Of a stretch of 64,000 nucleotides of DNA, positions 34,211 through 42,679 are shown one piece after another. Position numbers and translations under genes: made by a program. Source of the stretch: Elusimicrobiales bacterium (lineage in GTDB: Bacteria > Elusimicrobiota > Elusimicrobia > Elusimicrobiales > UBA9959); NCBI GenBank assembly GCA_028688015.1, contig JAQTZB010000001.1, forward strand, positions 227,663 through 291,662. Direction: 5' to 3'. The notes under the pieces were generated by a model. It searched no databases and was not told the origin of the DNA. It worked only from the letters and a program-made list of their open reading frames with translations. Position 1 is the first letter of the stretch, and every line of letters starts with the position of its first letter.

Positions 34211-34656
34211 AAATGTCCCTCCCCCCGCAGGCGTTCTTCCCAGAGCGGCAGCCGGGGAAAGTGGTAAACCTCCAGAGCGGCCGAGAAGGCCAGCAGCAGG
34301 TAAAAGTCGGGGTAGGAACCGGTCAGCAGCAGCAGGACCAGCGCCGAGACTCCGGGCACTTCGCAGGCGGCCGCCGTAACTATGGCCCCGGTGGTCAGGG
34401 CTTTCAGGGTTGCTTCGGGCGTCGGCTTTCTCTCCGAGAACTTGGCCGCCGCCAGCCGTACTATCAGCAGGGAAGAGGCGCTGAGGAGATAGAGGGCGTA
34501 TTTGACCGCGTATGCGGCGGGCGGCTGCAGCGGGGGCTTATGGCCGAAGTGCCGCAGCATTTCCCCCACCACCGCGTATAAAAAGACGGCCCCGAAGATG
34601 CCGGCTGAAACCACTGCCGCGGTAAAATAAGCTTTCCCCAGTTTCGCTTTGTCCAT
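34207..34656 (-). CDS. Small four-helix membrane protein
   Basis: I do not recognise a family. The 149 residues contain four hydrophobic segments (about 10-32, 47-67, 87-108, 112-132) and charged ends. It overlaps the CoA-binding gene by 4 bp and starts 3 bp after the preceding gene's stop, so it belongs to the minus cluster surE to alpha/beta hydrolase. Nothing indicates a substrate. Confidence 0.6.
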   Translation of the reverse strand: MDKAKLGKAYFTAAVVSAGIFGAVFLYAVVGEMLRHFGHKPPLQPPAAYAVKYALYLLSASSLLIVRLAAAKFSERKPTPEATLKALTTGAIVTAAACEVPGVSALVLLLLTGSYPDFYLLLAFSAALEVYHFPRLPLWEERLRGEGHL

Positions 34657-34659
34657 TGC

Positions 34660-35271
34660 TCAATACTCGTAGAACTTCTGTCCGTCCTCTCCCTCGTGGG
34701 TACAGTCCAGGATCAGCAGGCCGTAATTGGCCGACTCGGGGCTGGAGAAGAACAGCCAGCCGCCGGAATCCGTGAGGGCCTTGGAGATGTCGGCGTCGTA
34801 TTTCTTGGAGTCGACCAGCTTTATCTTGTCGGTGCGCTCGTGCCCCGGCAGGTGCAGCTCCGGCACCGCAGGGATGATCCGCGGGGCCAGCTCTCCCGGG
34901 CTTTTGGGATACTTGCCGCCGGCTTCGGTGTAGGCCACCTGCAGCGCGGCCCTGAAAGCCTGCAGCGTCCTGGCGGCGGAGTCGGCGCGGGCCTTCTCGT
35001 CCAGCTCCCGCTCGCGGCGGGCCACCTCGGCCAGGATCTTCTCGCCCACCGCCTCTTTCACTTTAGCGTTGAAAGCCGACACCTGCGGGGCCAGCGCTTC
35101 CAGCTTCTCGGCGGGTATCTCACCGCTGCGCTCCAGCAGGATGGCGAGGTTCTTCATGACCTGCGCTATCTCCGGGTTAGGCTTAGCGGCCTGGGCCGGG
35201 GTGGGCGCGGCGGGCTGCTGCGCCTGCGCGGCGCCGCAGAACAGGAAAATAGAAACGAGGAATAGCTTCAT
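34660..35271 (-). CDS. Secreted protein with pseudopilin-like C-terminal domain
   Basis: The 203-residue product has a signal peptide (KLFLVSIFLFCGAAQA), a Gln/Pro/Ala-rich stretch and a long helical region (about 35-95). The C-terminal part has LQAFRAALQVAYTEAGGKYPKS, GGWLFFSSPESANYG and LLILDCTHEGEDG. These resemble the globular head of Type II pseudopilins that I associate with this lineage, but the prepilin cleavage motif and hydrophobic pilin helix are absent. ATG 35271 was chosen because GGAGA precedes it. It follows surE by 14 bp. Confidence 0.55.
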   Translation of the reverse strand: MKLFLVSIFLFCGAAQAQQPAAPTPAQAAKPNPEIAQVMKNLAILLERSGEIPAEKLEALAPQVSAFNAKVKEAVGEKILAEVARRERELDEKARADSAARTLQAFRAALQVAYTEAGGKYPKSPGELAPRIIPAVPELHLPGHERTDKIKLVDSKKYDADISKALTDSGGWLFFSSPESANYGLLILDCTHEGEDGQKFYEY

Positions 35272-35285
35272 AGGTTCTCCTTTGC

Positions 35286-36044
35286 TCACAGTTTCAGACC
35301 CCAGTTCTCCAGCTCGGAGATGAACTTGTAGTTCGTCAGGTCGAACTGGATCGGCGTGACGGAGACGTAGCCGGCGCGCAGGGCGTTGAGGTCGCTGGCC
35401 TGGTCGGCGTCCTTGGGCTTGTAGTCGCCGGTCATCCAGTAATAATCCCCGCCGTGGGGGTCTTTGCGTTTCTCGAACCAGTCGTTAAAGCAGGTGCGGC
35501 TCTGGTTGGTGACGCGCACGCCCTTCAGCTTTTTAGCGGGCAGGTTGGGCACGTTGACGTTGAGCAGAGTGCCTGCGGGCAGGCGGCGCGTTTTGCACTG
35601 CAGCGCCAGCTTCAGCGCGAACTGCGCCGCGGGGCAGTAATCCGGGTTCACGAAGGTGTCCAACGAAACCGCGATGGACGGGATGCCCAGCAGCGCGCCC
35701 TCGGTGGCACCGGAGACCGTGCCGGAATACAGCACGTTGTAAGCCTGGTTGCCCCCCAGGTTGATGCCTGACACTACCAGGTCCGGGCGCTTCTTCATGA
35801 GGGCCTTGATGCCCAGCTTCACGCAGTCGGCGGGCGTGCCGCTGGAGGCGTAGCCGAAAAACTCCCCGTTGCGCCGGGCCTTGACCACCCGGAGCGGGTC
35901 GGAGATGGTGATGGCGTGGCCCACGGCGCTGCGCTGCGTGTCGGGCGCCACTACCGTAACGTTGCCCGCCTTCTTGAGCGCGGCCGCCAGGGCGGAGATG
36001 CCCTCGGCGTAGATGCCGTCGTCGTTGGTTATCAGTATTTCCAT
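35286..36044 (-). CDS. surE: 5'/3'-nucleotidase SurE
   Basis: Metal-dependent nucleoside-monophosphate phosphatase and exopolyphosphatase. The 252-residue product has the N-terminal TNDDGIYAEG (about 5-14) with the Asp pair, the Ser-containing RSAVGHAIT (about 39), the Asn motif SGINLGGN (about 93) and YSGTVSGATEG. Length is typical. surE and pcm often lie together in bacteria, and here they are separated by three genes in one minus-strand run. Confidence 0.94.
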   Translation of the reverse strand: MEILITNDDGIYAEGISALAAALKKAGNVTVVAPDTQRSAVGHAITISDPLRVVKARRNGEFFGYASSGTPADCVKLGIKALMKKRPDLVVSGINLGGNQAYNVLYSGTVSGATEGALLGIPSIAVSLDTFVNPDYCPAAQFALKLALQCKTRRLPAGTLLNVNVPNLPAKKLKGVRVTNQSRTCFNDWFEKRKDPHGGDYYWMTGDYKPKDADQASDLNALRAGYVSVTPIQFDLTNYKFISELENWGLKL

Positions 36045-36086
36045 AACGGTAATTATAGTAATTAATCGGCCGCGCCCCGCCTCACC

Positions 36087-36115
36087 AAAAAGAAAGGGCC
36101 CCCGGAGGGGCCCTT
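36087..36115 (-). terminator. Terminator of the DUF481 gene
   Basis: A 9-bp GC-rich stem AAGGGCCCC/GGGGCCCTT around CGGA is followed on the minus strand by TTTCTTTTT. It sits 20 bp beyond the DUF481 stop and before surE. Confidence 0.85.
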
Positions 36116-36135
36116 CACGCGGCCGCGCCGCGGGT

Positions 36136-36852
36136 TTAGTAGTTTACGATAATGGCCACGGAGTTCATTTCGTCTGTCTTCTTGAAGGCGCCGCCCGGCA
36201 GGTTGACGTACTTCCAGGTGTGGGAGGCCTTCAGCGAGAAATGCGTGCTGATGGACGCCACCAGCGCGGTCTCGGCGTTCATGCGGTAGCCGCTGGAATC
36301 CTTGAGGTTGCCCAGGTACTCCAGGTCCTGGCTGGCGTTGGCCGAAGCCGATAGCGTGCGGATATATTTGGCGTAGCCGCGAAAGGTGCCGAAGGACTCG
36401 TTGTCGACCCCGGGCATGCGGTCTTCCAGGATGTAGCCGCCGCCCAGTTCGGCGAAGAGGTTGTCGTCGGCGGTGTTCAGGATATGGCGGCCGACGCCGA
36501 TGGCCGCGTCCCAGCGGTCCTGGATGCCGGCGAAGCGGTTCTTGTCCCAGGCCGTTTTCTGGAAAGCGTAGTTCTTGCCGGTCAGCTTGAAGCTGAGCTT
36601 CTCCGAGGCGTTGAACTGTTCCGCCGTTACAGTATTGCGGCTTTTTGTTCCGAGCCCGCCTGCGACTATCTCCAGGGCCGTCTTGCCCCAGTCGTAGTTA
36701 TAGAGGTTCTTGCCCGAGATGGTGGACGTCTTGGAGTTGCCCGCGGTCTGCACGTAGGACAGCTCGGCCGCGTCCTTCCACGGCTTGACTTCCTGCGCCG
36801 CGGCGTTAAGGCCCAGCGCCAGTAACGATACCCCAATGATGCTGATCTTCAT
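36136..36852 (-). CDS. DUF481-type outer-membrane protein
   Basis: A 238-residue beta-barrel candidate: signal peptide (KISIIGVSLLALGLNAAA), then alternating beta strands with the start pattern DAAELSYVQTAGNSKTSTISGKN, a hallmark of the DUF481 family (salt-induced YdiY group). It ends in a Tyr after a typical final strand (VAIIVNY). The function of the family is unsettled. It is probably a separate transcript with its own terminator and an AGGGAAC ribosome site upstream. Confidence 0.78.
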   Translation of the reverse strand: MKISIIGVSLLALGLNAAAQEVKPWKDAAELSYVQTAGNSKTSTISGKNLYNYDWGKTALEIVAGGLGTKSRNTVTAEQFNASEKLSFKLTGKNYAFQKTAWDKNRFAGIQDRWDAAIGVGRHILNTADDNLFAELGGGYILEDRMPGVDNESFGTFRGYAKYIRTLSASANASQDLEYLGNLKDSSGYRMNAETALVASISTHFSLKASHTWKYVNLPGGAFKKTDEMNSVAIIVNY

Positions 36853-36893
36853 CCGGTTCCCTCCGTAGCGATTTTTCTGAAACTTAGCGCGGC

Positions 36894-37322
36894 CTAGCGG
36901 GTTGGCCCCGGCTTCCTGGCGGGCGGGCGGGTCTTCAGCAGGCGGTGCATCAGGGCCGCCAGGACTTCAGTCTTGATCGGCTTTTCCAGATATTCGCGCA
37001 CGTTGGTTTCCCGCTTTATCATCTCGGACGTGGAGCGGTCCATCACTCGCCCGGTCATGATGACCACCGGGATGCCGCCGGTCTCCTCGTTCTGCAGCTC
37101 GCGCACGATCTCGAAGCCGCCGGACTTGGGCAGCATGAGGTCCAGCAGGATCAGGTCCGGCAGCACGCTCCTGGCCTTCTCAACGCCCTCGTGCCCGTCG
37201 TAGGCGTTCTCTACTTTGAAGCCCTCGCGCTGCACGATGATCTTCAGGAATTCCATTACGCCGATATCGTCCTCGACTATCAGCACTGTCTTGCCGTTAG
37301 AGGCAGAAAGCGAATTATCCAT
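36894..37322 (-). CDS. Receiver-domain response regulator
   Basis: The 142-residue protein is a phosphoreceiver with a short Arg/Lys-rich tail and no DNA-binding domain. Acidic pair EDD (about 18), phospho-Asp in LILLDLMLP (about 60), Thr in VIMTGR (about 91) and Lys in EKPIKTE (about 115) are present. ATG 37322 has GGGGAGGGG upstream. The longer open frame extending to 37448 lacks a ribosome site. No histidine kinase is near. It could talk to a polarity or motility system, but that is a guess. Confidence 0.88.
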   Translation of the reverse strand: MDNSLSASNGKTVLIVEDDIGVMEFLKIIVQREGFKVENAYDGHEGVEKARSVLPDLILLDLMLPKSGGFEIVRELQNEETGGIPVVIMTGRVMDRSTSEMIKRETNVREYLEKPIKTEVLAALMHRLLKTRPPARKPGPTR

Positions 37323-37363
37323 GACCCCTCCCCCTCGTATTAGTTGTCTCCCGCCGGCCGGGC

Positions 37364-37627
37364 TTAGAGTTCGGCGACGGTTATGGCGTCTATCTGGTCC
37401 CAGGCCACGAAAGAGAGCTTGCCCTGGCCGCGGTTCACCAGCAGGCACTCGTCGGTATCCGTTACCGACTCCGCCCGCAGCGACCCCGCCGGGGTGGGCG
37501 CCTTGATGATGATGACGAACTGCTTGTCGGGGATGTTGTAGGTAGTCTCGCCCGGCATGGCGTCTACGCTGTTAGGCACCACGGTGAACCGTTTCTGAAA
37601 AAGTTTTACCCAGTCAGCTCTGTTCAT
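37364..37627 (-). CDS. Hypothetical 87-residue protein
   Basis: No family recognised. The 87 residues contain a short basic N-terminal helix, several predicted beta strands (QFVIIIKA, ECLLVNR, LSFVAWDQIDAITVAEL) and no signal or membrane segment. ATG 37627 was chosen because AGGGAG lies 6 bp upstream. An ATG-free extension to 37675 exists but lacks support. It precedes the receiver gene by 41 bp on the same strand. Confidence 0.6.
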   Translation of the reverse strand: MNRADWVKLFQKRFTVVPNSVDAMPGETTYNIPDKQFVIIIKAPTPAGSLRAESVTDTDECLLVNRGQGKLSFVAWDQIDAITVAEL

Positions 37628-37689
37628 AGTATGCTCCCTGTTCTTTAGGTCTGCCCGCGGCCGGGCTTTCTCCAACCGTTATGATACAA

Positions 37690-37730
37690 AAAACGCCGCA
37701 GCCCGCGCCTGTTGCGCCGGGCCGCAAGTC
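37690..37730 (-). terminator. Terminator after the TfoX/thioredoxin-like gene
   Basis: On the minus strand a GC-rich stem (GCCCGGCGC with GCGCGGGC) is followed closely by CGTTTTTTG. It lies directly after the stop at 37734. Confidence 0.65.
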
Positions 37731-37733
37731 AAC

Positions 37734-38624
37734 TCAGTCCCTTTCGGCTTCAACGGCCGCGGCCCGGAGCAGGCCGTCCAGGTCCGCCGTTATTTTCTCC
37801 CGGTCTTCGCTCGACGGGGAATAGGACTTGCGGATATAGCCGGCGTGGTCTATCAGATACAGCATCGGGGACCGCCGCTGCGGCTGGAACTGGGCGGCGC
37901 CGTTATAGACGGGGTACTTAAGCCCCTTCGCCGCGGCTAAACCCCTGACGACGGAGTTGAAGTCCGAGGTAACGGTCGCCGGCACGAAGCAGACACTCTT
38001 GTCTTTGTACGAGGCATAGAGCGCCTCTATCATGGGCAGGTTATCTATCGAGAGCTGGGAATGGGTTTCCCAGATATAAAGGAAAACCGGCTTCCCACCG
38101 CAGTCGGAAAGCTGCAGCTTTTCTCCGTGCAGGCCCGTAACAGCAAAGTTCCCGGCCTTGGTTCCTTTATTAATGCCCAGCGCGCTTAGCGCGCCGTAGG
38201 GCAGCAGGAAATACAGCGCGGCTAACCCGGCGCAGCAGGCCAGCGCCTTTTCCCAGGGCAGGCGGGCCAACCACCCGCGCGCCGGGCCGGAGCCGGCCGG
38301 CTTCTTCGCGCTTTCCCGGCCGGCCGGCGTAGGAATGGCCAGCGTGTAAAGCACGGCCTCTCCCAGTTTCTCCGGGTCCTGCAGCCAGTCGGCGTCAGCC
38401 CTGCACATGTCGATGCCGCCGGGCTGGGCGTACAGTTTCCTGTCGCGGAACAGGCACAGCGTTTCCGGCGAGGCTTTAATGAACAGTTCGTTATTGGTTA
38501 CCGCCGCGAACAGCCGCCCCCGCGAGTAAACGCTGTACTCCCCCAGCGTGGGCACGAAGGCCACGTCCGGCACCAGCGCCAGCGCCTTGCGCAGCGAGTC
38601 CAGGGTCTCTTTAGAGGTGGGCAT
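37734..38624 (-). CDS. TfoX_N-like domain fused through a membrane helix to a thioredoxin-like domain lacking cysteines
   Basis: Residues about 5-105 follow the TfoX N-terminal domain pattern (GEYSVYSRGRLFAAVTNNEL, DADWLQDPEKLGEAV). A membrane helix is at about 127-146. Residues about 160-290 match a TlpA/AhpC-like redoxin (GNFAVTGLHGEKLQL, GKPVFLYIWETHSQL, MLYLIDHAGYI). Where TlpA has W-C-x-x-C, this protein has WETHSQ, so both redox cysteines are gone. It starts at ATG 38624, last before the methyltransferase. The joint occurrence of these domains is unusual; a sensing or binding role is inference. Confidence 0.6.
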   Translation of the reverse strand: MPTSKETLDSLRKALALVPDVAFVPTLGEYSVYSRGRLFAAVTNNELFIKASPETLCLFRDRKLYAQPGGIDMCRADADWLQDPEKLGEAVLYTLAIPTPAGRESAKKPAGSGPARGWLARLPWEKALACCAGLAALYFLLPYGALSALGINKGTKAGNFAVTGLHGEKLQLSDCGGKPVFLYIWETHSQLSIDNLPMIEALYASYKDKSVCFVPATVTSDFNSVVRGLAAAKGLKYPVYNGAAQFQPQRRSPMLYLIDHAGYIRKSYSPSSEDREKITADLDGLLRAAAVEAERD

Positions 38625-38699
38625 TCCGGGGATTGTATCAAATCCTTGTTTGCGCTTTAAGCCGCCGGCGAAATTCAGACCCCGGCGGCTCCTGGTCCG

Positions 38700-39515
38700 C
38701 TACTTGGGCAGGCTGGCCTTTAGTTGAGACGGTTTGGCGTACAGGACCAGTTCGGACTTGTAAGACTTGGAGACCTTGCCGTCGTATTTGCCGTTGATAA
38801 GCGCGGCGAGCTCCCTGAACAAGTCCTCCCGCTGCGCCTCCGGCAGGCTGATATGGTCCGAAAAAGTGGCCAGGTGGCTGACATAATCTTTTGCGGAAAA
38901 CTGTTTTTCCCACTCATAGTGCTTCAGCACGGGTTTTTCGAACAGTTCCATGCCGGCTTCCGCCGGGGCCGGCTCTGAGGGCTTGGTCTTTTTTGCGCGC
39001 AGCCCGGGAACTATTCTGTCGTAGATCGCCTGGGCGTCCAGGAAAAAGCCGGAATCTTTAGAGACGTGGGAATTGTATAAAAGCGCCAGGGTGCCGCCGG
39101 GCCGCAGCACCTGGGCCGACTTTGTGAAACGGACGCAGGGCGCTACCCAGTGGAACGAAGTCGCCGCGATGACCAGGTCGTAATACTGGCCCTGCGGCGG
39201 GAGCCAGTCTTCAAAAGTCGCGGTGATGACCGTCACGGCGGGGCACTGGCTGAATTTCTGGCGCGCCTTTGCGGCCGTGTCGGGGCCGGGGTCCAGGCAG
39301 GTAAGGGCGTAGCCGCGCTCGGCGAACGGCTTTGTCGCCTGCCCCGTGCCGCAGCCTATCTCCAGGATGCTGCCGCTCTGCGGGATGCCGGAGAAGCGGA
39401 TGGTTTCTTCTATCATCTCAGCGGGATAGCCGGGGCGGTGCGTATCGTAAAGGTCCGCCACGCTGTTAAACGAGGTCTTTAGTTCTTTGTCCTGGTCCCG
39501 GTCAGGAAGAGACAT
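38700..39515 (-). CDS. Class I SAM-dependent methyltransferase
   Basis: The 271-residue product has motif I ILEIGCGTGQATKPFAERG (about 53-71) and the acidic loop CLDPGPDT (about 78). Further motifs DLVIAATSFHWV and LRPGGTLALLYNSH complete a Methyltransf_11/25-type fold. Substrate is not evident. It is probably co-transcribed with the membrane protein ending 3 bp before its start. A GC-rich inverted repeat at about 38660-38693 may terminate it. Confidence 0.85.
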   Translation of the reverse strand: MSLPDRDQDKELKTSFNSVADLYDTHRPGYPAEMIEETIRFSGIPQSGSILEIGCGTGQATKPFAERGYALTCLDPGPDTAAKARQKFSQCPAVTVITATFEDWLPPQGQYYDLVIAATSFHWVAPCVRFTKSAQVLRPGGTLALLYNSHVSKDSGFFLDAQAIYDRIVPGLRAKKTKPSEPAPAEAGMELFEKPVLKHYEWEKQFSAKDYVSHLATFSDHISLPEAQREDLFRELAALINGKYDGKVSKSYKSELVLYAKPSQLKASLPK

Positions 39516-39518
39516 GGC

Positions 39519-39959
39519 TTACCTTTGCCCCGCGATCCGCTCGAACCGCGCCGCCGCGGCGGCGACCATGACGGAGCCGAAGGCGATTAGGAAGCCCATG
39601 AAAACCCCTCCCGCCCGGTCATCCGAGTCGTTCAGCAGGATGAAGACCTCGCCGACCGCGACAAAACCGATTAGGACCAGCGCGCAATATCTTATAGTCC
39701 GCAGGGCTTTAACGGCCATTTGCGGGAAGGCCTTGTCTCCGGCGTAACCCAGCGCCCTGAACGCCTGGTAGAGCGCCGCGAAAAACGGTATGGACCCTAT
39801 ATACACGTACGCCAGGAAGGGGTCCTTGAAGTAGATCTCGAAGAGCGTGGCGTGCGCGTTCCTGCCTTCCAGGTGCGGCTCCCAAAGCAGGAAAGCGAGC
39901 GCGGAGAGTCCTAACAGCACCACGCCAGCCTGAAGAAATACCGCCGAATTTTTTTTCAT
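39519..39959 (-). CDS. DUF2975-like membrane protein
   Basis: A 146-residue protein with four hydrophobic helices (about 7-24, 45-67, 83-104, 115-137), a short loop ending in the phrase YAGDKAFPQMAVKALRTIRYC and a C-terminal Arg-rich tail. This arrangement resembles DUF2975 proteins, which are small four-helix membrane proteins of unknown role. ATG 39959 opens the frame and the stop lies 3 bp before the methyltransferase start. Confidence 0.55.
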   Translation of the reverse strand: MKKNSAVFLQAGVVLLGLSALAFLLWEPHLEGRNAHATLFEIYFKDPFLAYVYIGSIPFFAALYQAFRALGYAGDKAFPQMAVKALRTIRYCALVLIGFVAVGEVFILLNDSDDRAGGVFMGFLIAFGSVMVAAAAARFERIAGQR

Positions 39960-40163
39960 ATGGGGTTCTTTACCAAACTTATTGTATAGATTGCACCGTG
40001 GCCAGTCAACGCTTGCCGATAAAAATGTCCGGCGCCGTCTTTCCGCGGCCGGGACGGGGGCGGACGGCCGCCGATTTACAACCCCGGGAAAAACTGATAA
40101 AGTTTGGCTGGCGCCGTCGGTGCATCACCGCGCGCCGCGTGAATTTCGGTCAAGAGGTTTACC

Positions 40164-41459
40164 ATGACAAAACTGGCTATCGTAGGGGCGGGGTCGAGCT
40201 ACACCCCCCTCCTTATCGACCATATCTTGAATTCCGGGCTGGACCAGGAGGTGTCCGAAATCTGCCTGATGGACATAGACGCCGGGCGCCTGAAGGCCGT
40301 GCACGGCTTCGCGCAGCGGCTTGCTGAAAAATCCAAGTCGAAGCTGGTACTGAAGGCCACGCTCAACCTTAATGAAGCGGTAAAAGGCGCCAAGATAGTG
40401 GTGCCGCAGATCCGCGTGGGCATGATGGCCGCGCGCCGGCGCGACGAGGAGTTGGGCCGCAAATACGGCATCATCGGCCAGGAGACCACCGGCGTGGGCG
40501 GCTTCTCCAAAGCCCTGCGCACCATACCGCAGATCCGCAAGATCGCCGACGCCCTGCAGCGCCACGGCGCCAAGGACCCCTGGCTGGTGAATTTCACCAA
40601 CCCGGTGGGCATAGTCACCGAGGCGCTGGTGCGCTTCCACGATATAAGGGCCGTGGGCATCTGCAACGGCTCGCTTACCATGCACAAGGGCGTCAGCGAC
40701 CTGATCGGCGCGCGCATGGAGGACACCGAGATAGATTACGTCGGCCCCAACCATTTCGCCTGGGTGCTCGACGTGCGCCGCAACGGCCGTTCCGTGCTGG
40801 GCCCGGTAATCAAGAAGCTGATAGAGAAGGAAGGCCTGCCGACCGCGCTCAATATCACCAAGGTAAAGATGACGCCGGAAATAATGGCGCGTGCGAAAAT
40901 AATCCCGACCGGCTACCACAAGTATTTCTTCCACGCCGGCGCGGTGGTAAAAGAGGACCGCTCCACCCCGTCGCGCGCAGAGAAGGTGGCCGAGATAGAG
41001 CGCCGCATCTTCGCGGCCTACCGCTCGCCTGGCGTCTCGGAGATTCCCGAGGCCGTCAAGGAGCGCGGCGGCGCCTTCTACAATGTGGTCGCCTACGACG
41101 TCATCGCCTGCCTGCTGGGCCTGCAGAAGAAGCGCGTCACCGTGGCCGTCCCCAATAATGGGACTTATGAAGGTTTTGAGAAGGACCATGTGCTCGAGAT
41201 GCCCTGCCTGATAGACAAGGGCGGCTATAAGCCGCTGAAGACGGCGCAGCTGCCGGTCTTCGCCAGGGGCCTGTCGCAGCGGATAAAGGCCTACGAGGCG
41301 CTGACCGCCGAGGCCGCGTGGCGCTGCGACTTCGACCTGGCCTACCAGGCGCTGCTGCTGAACCCGCTCACCCCCGACGCTGACGTCACTTTCCGCCTGC
41401 TCAAAGAGGTGCTCGCCCGGAACAAGGCCTTCCTGCCGGCGTACAAGGGGGCCCGGTGA
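40164..41459 (+). CDS. Family GH4 glycoside hydrolase
   Basis: GH4 enzymes use NAD+ and a metal to cleave alpha- or beta-glycosides, often phosphorylated ones, by redox chemistry. The 431-residue product has the Rossmann start KLAIVGAGSSYTPLLID (about 3-19), the family segments NFTNPVGIVTEAL (about 143), GICNGS (about 165) with the metal Cys and GPNHFAWVLDV. An AGAGG ribosome site precedes the ATG. Whether the substrate is a 6-phosphoglycoside is not shown. It overlaps the BadF-type kinase gene by 4 bp, implying joint sugar use. Confidence 0.87.
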   Translation: MTKLAIVGAGSSYTPLLIDHILNSGLDQEVSEICLMDIDAGRLKAVHGFAQRLAEKSKSKLVLKATLNLNEAVKGAKIVVPQIRVGMMAARRRDEELGRKYGIIGQETTGVGGFSKALRTIPQIRKIADALQRHGAKDPWLVNFTNPVGIVTEALVRFHDIRAVGICNGSLTMHKGVSDLIGARMEDTEIDYVGPNHFAWVLDVRRNGRSVLGPVIKKLIEKEGLPTALNITKVKMTPEIMARAKIIPTGYHKYFFHAGAVVKEDRSTPSRAEKVAEIERRIFAAYRSPGVSEIPEAVKERGGAFYNVVAYDVIACLLGLQKKRVTVAVPNNGTYEGFEKDHVLEMPCLIDKGGYKPLKTAQLPVFARGLSQRIKAYEALTAEAAWRCDFDLAYQALLLNPLTPDADVTFRLLKEVLARNKAFLPAYKGAR

Positions 41460-42364
41460 AATACTTCCTGGGCGTGGACAGCGGCGGCACCAAGATAGCC
41501 GTAGCCCTGCGCTCCGAGGGCGGCGCGGTGCGCGTGGCCCGCGTGCCTGGCGCGAATCTTGAGGTAAAGGGCGTGGAGACCGTTTACGCCCTTATTAAGC
41601 AAGGCGTGGACCAGCTCGCCCGCGGCAAGAAGATAGAACTTTCCGGCGCCCGCTTCTGCCTTTGCGGCATAGATTTCCCCCGCGACCCGGAAATGGTAGA
41701 ACCCTACTTCAGGGAACACCTTAAACGCGATTTCGGCTATACCGGCCCCATGTCCTTCGAGAACGACGCCTTCGCGGCGCTGCGCGCCGGCACGGCGGAC
41801 CGGCCGGGCTTCATAATTTCCCTTGGTACGGGCTTTACCATAGCCGCCATAGACGCCGCCGGCCGCGAGCGCCTGGTTTGCGATTACCAGGTAAAGAACC
41901 TGCTCAACACCATGGTGCTCGGCGTGTCTAGCGCGGCCCATGGCCTGCTGCCCGGCAATAAGCCCTCGCGCCTGCTGGGCGAGATAATGAAATTGGCGCG
42001 CTGCAAAACGCCGCACGACCTGCTGGCCCGGCTCTGGGCCTGCGAGTTTAGGAAATACGCCAAACCTCTGCCGCAGGAACTCAAGTTCAAGTTCGTGCCG
42101 CTGTTCTATAAGTATTACGCCAAGGGCGACCCGCTGGCCGTTATGATACTAGGCGAATATGTCGAAAGGATAGCCCGCGCCCTCTCCGCCCTGAAAAAAT
42201 TCGCGGGCGGGGAAGGCACCGTGGTCTTCTCTGGCAGCTCTTTCATCAAGTATCCCGGGGAAAGCGCGTTTTTCAGGAAGGAGATACTGCGCCGCGCCGG
42301 CTTCCGCCGTGCGCGCCAGGTGACCCTGGGCAAGGAACCGGTCTACGGGGCCGTTCTCTCCTAG
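41456..42364 (+). CDS. BadF/BadG-type ATPase, N-acetylglucosamine-kinase-like
   Basis: Second member of this ASKHA group in the window, 302 residues. The phosphate-1 motif is LGVDSGGTKIAVAL (residues 5-18), the phosphate-2 motif is FIISLGTGFTIAAI (about 121), and the adenosine region is GTVVFSGSSF (about 257). It is translationally coupled to the GH4 glycosidase, so it probably phosphorylates the sugar released, or primes the substrate. A strong terminator follows. Confidence 0.85.
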   Translation: MKYFLGVDSGGTKIAVALRSEGGAVRVARVPGANLEVKGVETVYALIKQGVDQLARGKKIELSGARFCLCGIDFPRDPEMVEPYFREHLKRDFGYTGPMSFENDAFAALRAGTADRPGFIISLGTGFTIAAIDAAGRERLVCDYQVKNLLNTMVLGVSSAAHGLLPGNKPSRLLGEIMKLARCKTPHDLLARLWACEFRKYAKPLPQELKFKFVPLFYKYYAKGDPLAVMILGEYVERIARALSALKKFAGGEGTVVFSGSSFIKYPGESAFFRKEILRRAGFRRARQVTLGKEPVYGAVLS

Positions 42365-42383
42365 CAGGCCCGAAGGCACCGAA

Positions 42384-42425
42384 AAGCGACGCCGCCGCAC
42401 GATAAGTGCGGCGGCGCTTCTTTTT
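42384..42425 (+). terminator. Terminator after the GH4-kinase operon
   Basis: An 11-bp GC-rich stem (42390-42400 with 42406-42416) around GATAA, extended by AAG/CTT, is followed by TCTTTTT. Confidence 0.93.
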
Positions 42426-42474
42426 CGCCCGGGCCTTTTACTTCTGAACGGAGCCCATCGGGAATCGGTTTAAG

Positions 42475-42504
42475 ATTAAAAAATGCCCTGCGTTCAAGCA
42501 GGGC
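42475..42504 (-). terminator. Terminator after tRNA-His
   Basis: On the minus strand GCCCTGC and GCAGGGC (7 bp) enclose a six-base loop and are followed by ATTTTTTTAAT. It lies 36 bp downstream of the tRNA 3' end. Confidence 0.85.
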
Positions 42505-42539
42505 GATCCTTCGGGCCATTAACCGGGAATTTTAAATTT

Positions 42540-42616
42540 TGGGGTGGCTGAGGGGACTTGAACCCCCGACCTCTCGGGCCACAGCCGAGCGCTCTAACCA
42601 CTGAGCTACAACCACC
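42540..42616 (-). tRNA. tRNA-His (GUG)
   Basis: The minus strand folds as a full cloverleaf. The acceptor GTGGTTG pairs with CAGCCAC. The D-arm is GCTC/GAGC. The anticodon stem CTCGG/CCGAG holds loop CTGTGGC (anticodon GUG), and the T-arm loop is TTCAAGT. The extra G at position -1 and C73, the His-tRNA identity pair, are encoded, and so is the 3' CCA. Confidence 0.98.
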
Positions 42617-42679
42617 GTGTGCCTATATTTTAGTTTTTTTAGGGGCCTGAAAACAATTCTTTTGTGTATAATCAGGATT

